Shown here: one piece after another, positions 1 through 4,821 of the stretch
How positions within the stretch are numbered: position 1 is the stretch's first letter
Layout: the number at the start of each line of letters is the position of its first letter
NCBI GenBank assembly: GCA_043769295.1
Contig: JAYVJL010000023.1
Coordinates: forward strand, 1 to 9,755
Length of the DNA stretch: 9,755 nt
Source of the DNA: Aalborgiella sp043769295
Lineage (GTDB): Bacteria > Pseudomonadota > Gammaproteobacteria > Burkholderiales > Burkholderiaceae_C
Direction of reading: 5' to 3'
Made by a program: the position numbers and the translations under genes
The notes under the pieces: model-generated
Seen by the model: the letters and a program-made list of their open reading frames with translations, nothing else
What the model was told of the DNA's origin: nothing
Database searches by the model: none

Positions 1-51
1 CCCCCTGAGGGGGCGCCACCAGCAGCCCAGCAAAGCCGGTTCTGCGGTGGC
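1..51. repeat. GC-rich hairpins downstream of livH
   Basis: Two adjacent hairpins are visible. Bases 1-13 read CCCCC-TGA-GGGGG, and the window edge may cut a longer stem. Bases 15-51 pair GCCACC (15-20) with GGTGGC (46-51) and GCAG (22-25) with CTGC (42-45), with one bulged A and a 16-nt loop. They lie 40-90 nt past the livH stop on the minus strand. No T-tract follows, so this is not a typical intrinsic terminator. It may be a dispersed intergenic repeat or a transcript-end stabilising structure; which one cannot be told here. Confidence 0.45.
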
Positions 52-90
52 CCTGGTATTTAGAGCTGCACGTATTGCCTTGGACCTTCG

Positions 91-966
91 TCATACCTTC
101 TTCCTCAGCTTTTCGCCAAACAAACCATTCGGTTTGACCATCAGCATGACCAGTACCACCACATAGGCCGCGATGTCCTTGAAGCCATCTGGCAAGTAGA
201 AACCCGAGAAAGACTCCACAATCCCGATAATCAGCCCACCCACAATCGCGCCCGGCAAGCTGCCAAAGCCACCCACCACGGCGGCAGGGAAAGCTTTCAA
301 GCCGATAAAACCCATGTTGGCATGTACAAAGGTGATGGGCGCGAGCAGCAAACCGGCAATCGCCGCCACCGCCGCAGCCAAACCCCACACCAGGCCGTTG
401 ATGCGTTTGACCGGAATGCCCATGTAATACGCCGCCAGCTGATTTTGCGACGATGCCTGCATGGCAATGCCGATCTTGCTGTATTTGAAAACAGTGAACA
501 ACACCGCGCACAGCACGCTGGTCGCGGCAATCACGACCATTTGCTCCACGTTCAGCACCAGTGTGCCGAGTTTCCATATCTGATCTTTGTAGGGCACGGG
601 CAGGGTGTGGGTTTCAGTGCCGATGTTGGGAATCATTGTGATCAAGCCCCGCGCCACATAGCCGATGCCGATGGTCAACATCACGATGGAAAAGGCGGGT
701 TGCCCAAGAATAGGCCGAATCACCACCCGCTCCAGCAGTACGCCAAAAACCGCCATGCCGGCGATGGCGCAGATCACGGCCAGCCAATACGGAAAACCCA
801 ACAACGTCATACCCGCCAGCCCGCCAAACGCGCCCAGCATCATCAGCTCGCCTTGCGCGAAGCTGACGGTCTCTGTTGCCTTATAAATCAGCACGAAGCC
901 GAGTGCAATCAGCCCGTAGATGCACCCCTGTGCGACACCACTGATAACCAGTTGAAGAAGTTGCAC
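91..966 (-). CDS. livH: Branched-chain amino acid ABC transporter permease (LivH type)
   Basis: Inner-membrane permease, one of two (with LivM) that form the channel of a high-affinity branched-chain or related amino acid importer, working with ATPases LivG/LivF and a periplasmic binding protein. The 291-residue length is normal. The protein is almost wholly hydrophobic, with about eight membrane segments. Family landmarks are the N-terminal GCIYGLIALGFVLIYKAT (residues 14-31), SFAQGELMMLGAF (35-47), a cytoplasmic coupling loop near 168-188 (MQASSQNQLAAYYMGIP) and the terminal KPNGLFGEK (278-286). The start is GTG at 966-964, with GGAGA a few bases upstream as ribosome binding site. The first 90 bases show no start of livM, so the rest of the transporter operon, if present, lies beyond the left edge. 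The substrate cannot be read from the permease; urea or amide importers are close relatives. Confidence 0.92.
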   Translation of the reverse strand: MQLLQLVISGVAQGCIYGLIALGFVLIYKATETVSFAQGELMMLGAFGGLAGMTLLGFPYWLAVICAIAGMAVFGVLLERVVIRPILGQPAFSIVMLTIGIGYVARGLITMIPNIGTETHTLPVPYKDQIWKLGTLVLNVEQMVVIAATSVLCAVLFTVFKYSKIGIAMQASSQNQLAAYYMGIPVKRINGLVWGLAAAVAAIAGLLLAPITFVHANMGFIGLKAFPAAVVGGFGSLPGAIVGGLIIGIVESFSGFYLPDGFKDIAAYVVVLVMLMVKPNGLFGEKLRKKV

Positions 967-1120
967 GCTGTCTCCGATATTGAAGAAATTGAACTTGCCT
1001 GTTTATAGTCGGATACGCGCTATTCACACCTAGGGTTGCACCCGATACGCCGTGCCTACAAGTGTCTTTCTGTCGCCTAGAAGACAAGCAATCCCACATG
1101 AATTGAAGGGTCAAATGAAG

Positions 1121-1168
1121 CTCTAGCCGGCGTATTTATTGCCTAAGTCGCTATAAAATAAAGAGCAA
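1121..1168 (+). repeat. Dispersed intergenic repeat, copy A
   Basis: This 48-nt element aligns without gaps to 2243-2290 in the same orientation, matching at 39 of 48 positions. The best-conserved core is TTTATTGCCTAA, and the end has the form GCTAT-n-AAATAAA-n-AGC. The two copies bracket the DUF4160/DUF2442 gene pair. The 3' end can fold as a small hairpin (GCTAT against AGAGC, four of five pairs). It resembles a short intergenic repeat I recall from Comamonadaceae genomes; that family assignment is from memory. Confidence 0.6.
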
Positions 1169-1328
1169 CTTACGGTGCTTACGCGACTATTGGTGCCATT
1201 TGCACTTGCATTGCATAGGCATCATCACACAGCGTTGTTTTAGAAATTACTGTTAAAAAGTGGACAGCAACGAACTAAGCAAAGATGTTCGGATAGTTGC
1301 GGAGTTTCATAAATCAAAGACAGACAAG

Positions 1329-1352
1329 TAACCCATCATGTTGGGTTATAAT
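1329..1352 (+). promoter_or_regulatory. Promoter -10 box with overlapping palindromic operator
   Basis: Bases 1329-1348 form a 20-bp palindrome with one mismatched pair: TAACCCA-T-CATG-T-TGGGTTA, so 18 of 20 bases are symmetric. Its right arm overlaps TATAAT at 1347-1352, a perfect -10 hexamer ending only 5 nt before the ATG at 1358. No good -35 hexamer is seen at 16-18 nt spacing. Symmetry plus overlap with the -10 is the layout expected of an autoregulated toxin-antitoxin-like operon. The binding protein is inferred, not shown. Confidence 0.6.
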
Positions 1353-1357
1353 AAATC

Positions 1358-1591
1358 ATGGCAAGCATCTATTTAAAAAATTCAAGGTTGGTCGTGTATT
1401 CAAACGATCACCCACCGCCGCATGTGCATGTTTTGGGCCCAGGCTGGGAAATTCGCATCGAGCTATCAATTCCGCCTTCATTGTTGACCGTGGCTGGATC
1501 GTACAAAAAACAAAACATTGCAAGAGCTTTACTGGATACCGAACAACATCTTAATCGTTTAAAACAACTTTGGAGTGATCTACATGACTAA
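1358..1591 (+). CDS. DUF4160-domain protein, putative toxin-like partner
   Basis: A 77-residue protein recognised as DUF4160 by its length and the histidine-rich motif YSNDHPPPHVHV (residues 14-25; His18, His22, His24) followed by a charged beta-strand, GWEIRIEL (29-36). A C-terminal helix (about 52-75) carries ARALLDTEQHLNRLKQLW. No signal peptide or membrane segment is present. The biochemical activity of DUF4160 is, as far as I know, not established. Genes of this family commonly sit directly before a DUF2442 gene, as here, and the pair has a toxin-antitoxin-like layout; which partner would be toxic is not known to me. The ATG at 1358 follows an in-frame stop (1352-1354), has no Shine-Dalgarno sequence, and lies where transcription from the TATAAT at 1347 should begin, so translation may be leaderless. 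Its end overlaps the next gene by 8 nt. The gene is AT-richer than the metabolic genes nearby. Confidence 0.8.
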   Translation: MASIYLKNSRLVVYSNDHPPPHVHVLGPGWEIRIELSIPPSLLTVAGSYKKQNIARALLDTEQHLNRLKQLWSDLHD

Positions 1592-2063
1592 ACTTAAACC
1601 CCCTGCTTGGGTTGAAAGCGAGCTCGCTAGAGTGGACGAAGTGAGCAAACGCAGTATTCACCGCGAAGTCCAAAAGCCGCGTCACGCCGTTGCAGTTCGT
1701 TTTGATGCCCTGAAACACAGAATCGTTATCGAGCTTGACAATGGCGCTGATTTTTCCTTTCCGCCAAAGTTGGCGCAAGGCTTAGAGAATGCCAGTGACG
1801 CAGACCTTGCGCTTATCGAGATGTCCCCTTTGGGTACTGGCTTGCATTGGCCAAAGCTTGATGTTGATTTAACCGTTGACGGCTTGCTCGCTGGTGTCTT
1901 TGGCAGTCGCCACTGGATGCGCGACTTCACTGCTAATTTAGCTACCAATTTAGCCGCAAATGCTGCCAAGGCTGGTGCGACAAAGTCACCGGCAAAATCG
2001 GCTGCTGCCAGAGCCAATGGATCGTTAGGAGGTCGCCCCCGAAAAACATCATTGACCGCATAA
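1584..2063 (+). CDS. DUF2442-domain protein with basic C-terminal tail
   Basis: 159 residues from the ATG at 1584. This start is preferred over a GTG at 1575 because GGAG at 1572-1575 sits 8 nt before it. The domain at about 17-110 matches DUF2442: AVAVRFDALKHRIVIELDNG (35-54), FSFPPKL (57-63) and the hallmark PLGTGLHWPKLDVDL (82-96) followed by GLLAGVFG. The tail after about 116 is Ala/Lys-rich with a short internal repeat (ANLATNLAANAA) and ends ARANGSLGGRPRK (142-154), a basic, AT-hook-like end suited to nucleic-acid contact. It overlaps the DUF4160 gene by 8 nt, which implies translational coupling. By analogy it could be the regulatory or antitoxin-like partner that binds the palindrome upstream of the pair. 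That role is inferred; the family has no function I can state as proven. Confidence 0.8.
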   Translation: MTKLKPPAWVESELARVDEVSKRSIHREVQKPRHAVAVRFDALKHRIVIELDNGADFSFPPKLAQGLENASDADLALIEMSPLGTGLHWPKLDVDLTVDGLLAGVFGSRHWMRDFTANLATNLAANAAKAGATKSPAKSAAARANGSLGGRPRKTSLTA

Positions 2064-2133
2064 ATGGCAGTATTTTTTCAGTCATGATTCAGCCAGTTTT
2101 TAACAGAAATTTGACCAAAGAAGGAAATTCATC

Positions 2134-2238
2134 ATGAACAAAATCAAAAACAACCCGTAGCTTGTTGAACGCCGTGATCAGAAAACAACGGGGTCAGGTC
2201 TTGCAAGATCAAATAAACACCAAATTTTAGAGGTATAA
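2134..2238 (+). other. Micro-ORF with in-frame amber stop, possible remnant
   Basis: An ATG at 2134 follows a good Shine-Dalgarno sequence (AAGGAAA, 2121-2127, 6-nt spacing) but reads only eight codons before TAG at 2158-2160. The frame then continues open for 26 further codons to TAA at 2236-2238. This could be a leader peptide, the start of a decayed gene, or chance. The piece GGGGTCAGGTCTTGCAAG (2190-2207) within it resembles text I associate with REP/Y1-transposase surroundings in related bacteria; that is recollection only. Confidence 0.2.
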
Positions 2239-2259
2239 ATGCCTCTAACCAGCTTTTTT
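2227..2259 (+). terminator. Hairpin with nearby T-tract after the DUF2442 gene
   Basis: TTAGAGG (2227-2233) pairs perfectly with CCTCTAA (2242-2248) around an 8-nt loop. A run of six T (2254-2259) follows after five bases. The gap makes it a weak intrinsic terminator for the DUF4160/DUF2442 transcript, about 165 nt past its stop. The right arm overlaps the start of repeat copy B, so the hairpin may simply belong to that element. The gene on the far side is convergent. Confidence 0.35.
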
Positions 2260-2290
2260 ATTGCCTAAACAGCTATGAAATAAATAGCAA
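2243..2290 (+). repeat. Dispersed intergenic repeat, copy B
   Basis: Partner of the element at 1121-1168: same orientation, 39 of 48 positions identical, no gaps. Its end forms a perfect GCTAT (2272-2276) / ATAGC (2284-2288) hairpin with a 7-nt loop. It lies between the convergent 3' ends of the DUF2442 gene and the acyl-CoA dehydrogenase gene, 17 nt from the latter's stop codon. Confidence 0.6.
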
Positions 2291-2306
2291 AATATTCCGA
2301 TTTAGG

Positions 2307-3491
2307 CTACTTCCCCAACCCCATACTCCGCGTAATCACCTCTTTCATGATTTCGTTGGTGCCGCCATAGATGCGCTGTACCCGCGCGTCGGCGTAGGCG
2401 CGGGTGATGGGGTATTCCCACATGTAGCCGTAGCCGCCGAAAAGCTGCACGCATTCGTCCATCACCTTGCATTGCAGGTCTGAGCACCAGTATTTCGCCA
2501 TGCTGGCAGTGGCAGTGTCCAGCTTGTCGGTTAAGACCAACTCGGTGCATTTGTCCACAAACACCCGCGCCACCTGCACCTCGGTTTGCAGCTCGGCCAA
2601 GGTGAAACGGGTGTTCTGGAAGCTCGCCACCGGCTGCCCAAACACCTTGCGCTCCTTGACGTAGGCCACCGTCCAGTCAATCGCCGCCTGCGCGGCTGCC
2701 ACGGCGGTGATGGCGATTTGCAGCCGCTCCCACGGCAGTTGCTCCATCAGGCAGATGAAGCCCTTGTTCTCCATGGCCGCGCCGCCCAGCAGGTTCTCGG
2801 CTGGTAAGCGCACGTTGTCGAAAAACAGCTCGGACGTGTCCTGCGCTTTCAAGCCCAGCTTTTTCAGCCGCTTGCCGACCGAAAACCCCGCCATGCCGCG
2901 CTCGACCAGCAGCAAACTGGTGCCCTTGCCGCCTGCGGCCGGGTTCGTCTTCGCAACCACAATCACCAAATCGGCATGCCAACCGTTGGTGATGAAGGTT
3001 TTGCTGCCGTTCAAGAGGTAACTGCCGTCGGATTGTTCGCTACCGGAGGGGCCTGGTTGATATAAGGCGGTCGCCTTGATGCCCTGCAAATCCGACCCCG
3101 CCGCCGGCTCGCTCATGGCGATGGCACCTATCATCTCGCCGCTGGCCAGCTTGGGCAGATAGCGGCTTTTTTGCGATTCCGTCCCATAATGCAGGATGTA
3201 AGGCGCGACGATTTCGCTGTGCAAGCCATAGCCAATGCCACTAAATCCACCCCGCGCCAGCTCTTCCATCTGGATCACCGAGTACAGCTTGTCCGCCGCC
3301 GCGCCGCCGTAGGCCTCGGGCATGGAGGTACACAAAAAGCCGTTGTCGCCGGCTTTGTTCCACACTTGGCGGTCCACATAGCCCTGCTCTTCCCAATCGG
3401 CATGGAAGGGGGCGATTTCCTTGTCGATGAAGCGGCGAAAGCTGTCGCGAAAAGCTTCGTGGTCGGAGGAGAAAAGCGTTCTTTCGATCAT
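2307..3491 (-). CDS. Long-chain-type acyl-CoA dehydrogenase
   Basis: FAD flavoenzyme for the first step of beta-oxidation: oxidises acyl-CoA to trans-2-enoyl-CoA and passes electrons to ETF. 394 residues, normal for the family. Signature GAIAMSEPAAGSDL (122-135) and C-terminal signature QLFGGYGYMWEYPITRAYAD (349-368), then IYGGTNEIMKE. The usual MCAD catalytic Glu position (IYEGT) is Gly here. Instead LPWERL (252-257) carries Glu255, matching the LPQERL glutamate that I recall as the catalytic base of long-chain acyl-CoA dehydrogenase; the whole C-terminal half reads like that subfamily. The ATG at 3491 is chosen because AGGTGA lies 5 nt upstream (complement of 3497-3502) and the family N-terminus begins there. 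An upstream TTG at 3560 would add 23 unlikely residues. The gene is divergent from the thiolase/FadB operon and probably shares its regulation. Isovaleryl-type specificity is the main alternative. Confidence 0.9.
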   Translation of the reverse strand: MIERTLFSSDHEAFRDSFRRFIDKEIAPFHADWEEQGYVDRQVWNKAGDNGFLCTSMPEAYGGAAADKLYSVIQMEELARGGFSGIGYGLHSEIVAPYILHYGTESQKSRYLPKLASGEMIGAIAMSEPAAGSDLQGIKATALYQPGPSGSEQSDGSYLLNGSKTFITNGWHADLVIVVAKTNPAAGGKGTSLLLVERGMAGFSVGKRLKKLGLKAQDTSELFFDNVRLPAENLLGGAAMENKGFICLMEQLPWERLQIAITAVAAAQAAIDWTVAYVKERKVFGQPVASFQNTRFTLAELQTEVQVARVFVDKCTELVLTDKLDTATASMAKYWCSDLQCKVMDECVQLFGGYGYMWEYPITRAYADARVQRIYGGTNEIMKEVITRSMGLGK

Positions 3492-3524
3492 CGGTGTCAC
3501 CTGTTGGACTTGAGTTTTAATATT

Positions 3525-3542
3525 ACAAAGCAATTGCTTGGT
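3525..3542. promoter_or_regulatory. Palindromic operator candidate in divergent beta-oxidation promoter
   Basis: ACAAAGCAA-TTGCTTGGT is an 18-bp palindrome with one mismatched pair; its central 12 bp (AAGCAATTGCTT, 3528-3539) are perfect. It sits between the divergent acyl-CoA dehydrogenase and thiolase genes. With the -10 candidates at 3549-3556 it would cover the transcription start of the leftward gene and the -35 zone of the rightward one, so a single TetR/GntR-type repressor could control both. I cannot assign it to a known fatty-acid regulator by sequence. Confidence 0.5.
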
Positions 3543-3548
3543 GAAAAG

Positions 3549-3556
3549 ACTATACT
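3549..3556. promoter_or_regulatory. Overlapping divergent -10 boxes
   Basis: The bases ACTATACT read TATACT rightward (3551-3556) and TATAGT leftward (complement of 3549-3554). Each differs from TATAAT at one position. No strong -35 hexamer lies at 17-nt spacing on either strand, as expected for activated or weak promoters. The leftward start would fall inside the 3525-3542 palindrome. The rightward transcript would have a leader of about 40 nt. Confidence 0.4.
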
Positions 3557-3604
3557 CCAATTTTTGCTGATAAAAACTGATTTAACGACGAACAGGAGAT
3601 TGCC

Positions 3605-4813
3605 ATGACCACCCAAGCCTATGTGTACGACGCCATCCGCACCCCGCGCGGCAAAGGCAAGAAGGACGGCAGCCTGTATGAGGTCAAGCCGGTGACTTTG
3701 CTGTCTGGATTGCTATCAAATCTGCAGCAACGCAACGGCTTTGATACGGCTGCGGTGGACGACGTGGTGATGGGCATCGTGTCACCGATTGGGGAACAAG
3801 GCTCGGTCTTGCCCAAAATTGCGGCGCTCAAGGCGGGCTGGGACTTCCGCGCCTCGGGCGTGCAGATCAACCGCTTTTGCGCCTCGGGCCTGGAAGCGGT
3901 GAACATGGCGGCGCAAAAAGTGGCCTCTGGCTGGGAAGATTTGGTGGTCGCCGGCGGCGTAGAAAGCATGAGCCGCGTCCCGATTGGCTCGGACGGCGGC
4001 GCGTGGGCGCAAGACCCGGACACCAACTCGACCATCGGCTTTGTGCCGCAGGGCATTGGCGCGGACTTGATCGCGACGCTTGAAGGTTTCAGCCGCGCCG
4101 ATGTGGACGCCTTTGCCATGGAATCGCAAAAACGGGCAGCATTTGCCCAAAACGCGGGCTATTTCAATGGCTCGGTCATCCCCGTGACCGACTTTCTGGG
4201 CCAAACCATCCTCGCGCAGGACGAATTCATCAAACCCCGCACCACGCTGGAAAGGCTGGCGGCGCTGAAACCGGCCTTTGAGCAAATGGGCGCGATGGGC
4301 TTTGACCAGGTGGCGCTGACCCGCTACCCGCAGGTCGCGCGCATCAACCACGTGCACCACGCTGGCAACTCGTCGGGCATTGTGGACGGCGCGGCTGCCG
4401 TGCTGATCGGCTCGGAACAGGCCGGCAAAACCCACAACCTGACGCCGCGCGCCCGCATTGTCTCGGTGGCGTTGAGCGGGGCTGACCCGACCATCATGCT
4501 GACCGGCCCCATGCCCGCCGCCCGCAAGGCGCTGGCCAAGGCGGGGCTGACCATGGACCAGATCGACCTGGTTGAAATCAACGAAGCCTTTGCCGCCGTG
4601 GCCATGCGCTTCATGAAAGAGATGAAAGTGCCGCACGACAAGACCAACGTCAACGGCGGCGCGATCGCCATGGGCCACCCGCTGGGCGCGACGGGTGCGA
4701 TGATTTTGGGGATATTGATCGACGAGCTGCATCGCCGCAAGCTGCGCTACGGCATGGCGACGCTGTGTGTGGGCGGCGGCATGGGGATTGCGACCATTGT
4801 GGAAAGAATTTGA
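3605..4813 (+). CDS. Acetyl-CoA C-acyltransferase (3-ketoacyl-CoA thiolase)
   Basis: Catalyses the final step of beta-oxidation, cleaving 3-ketoacyl-CoA with CoA to acetyl-CoA and a shortened acyl-CoA. 402 residues, normal for thiolases. The acyl-accepting Cys92 lies in NRFCASGLEAVN (89-100). The other active-site elements are NEAFA (326-330), His358 in NGGAIAMGHPLGATG (350-364) and Cys388 in CVGGGMG (388-394), so the active site is complete. The ATG at 3605 has AGGAGA (3594-3599) 5 nt upstream. It is the first gene of a rightward operon; the FadB-like gene starts 8 nt after its stop, fitting a thiolase/multifunctional-protein partnership (beta and alpha subunits of a trifunctional complex). 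A biosynthetic acetoacetyl-CoA thiolase is less likely given this neighbour. Residues 35-42 (GLLSNLQQ) are coded by an odd AT-richer stretch resembling the end of the dispersed repeat. Confidence 0.92.
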   Translation: MTTQAYVYDAIRTPRGKGKKDGSLYEVKPVTLLSGLLSNLQQRNGFDTAAVDDVVMGIVSPIGEQGSVLPKIAALKAGWDFRASGVQINRFCASGLEAVNMAAQKVASGWEDLVVAGGVESMSRVPIGSDGGAWAQDPDTNSTIGFVPQGIGADLIATLEGFSRADVDAFAMESQKRAAFAQNAGYFNGSVIPVTDFLGQTILAQDEFIKPRTTLERLAALKPAFEQMGAMGFDQVALTRYPQVARINHVHHAGNSSGIVDGAAAVLIGSEQAGKTHNLTPRARIVSVALSGADPTIMLTGPMPAARKALAKAGLTMDQIDLVEINEAFAAVAMRFMKEMKVPHDKTNVNGGAIAMGHPLGATGAMILGILIDELHRRKLRYGMATLCVGGGMGIATIVERI

Positions 4814-4821
4814 GACTGATT

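Larger units (their letters stand above)
967..1357. other. Intergenic region between livH and the DUF4160 gene
   Basis: There is no convincing gene in this 391-nt divergent spacer. On the minus strand a TATAAA (complement of 1002-1007) about 35 nt before the livH GTG could be its -10 box, but no good -35 is visible 16-18 nt further up. The dispersed repeat copy A (1121-1168) and the promoter/operator of the DUF4160 gene (1329-1352) also lie here. The rest, 1169-1320, is AT-rich with no clear structure. Short open frames crossing the region are not supported by ribosome binding sites. Confidence 0.6.

Noticed and set aside
322..1008. 228-residue plus-strand open frame opposite livH
   Set aside because: Antisense to a convincing membrane permease; its composition (His/Gln/Arg-rich) is not protein-like.
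1063..1086. TGTCTT/AAGACA inverted repeat upstream of livH
   Set aside because: Six pairs spaced by 12 nt, not aligned with a promoter; expected by chance at this length.
1297..1554. 85-residue plus-strand frame overlapping the DUF4160 gene
   Set aside because: Overlaps in another frame a gene with a clear family motif; it carries no motif of its own.
3492..3560. 23-residue N-terminal extension of the acyl-CoA dehydrogenase from a TTG
   Set aside because: It lies across the promoter/operator region, lacks a ribosome site, and the family start matches the ATG at 3491 with AGGTGA.
3782..4732. 316-residue minus-strand open frame across the thiolase gene
   Set aside because: Antisense shadow with low-complexity His/Arg composition.
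4765..4821. 19-residue N-terminal extension of FadB from a GTG
   Set aside because: Wholly inside the thiolase coding sequence; the FadB family begins at the ATG at 4822.
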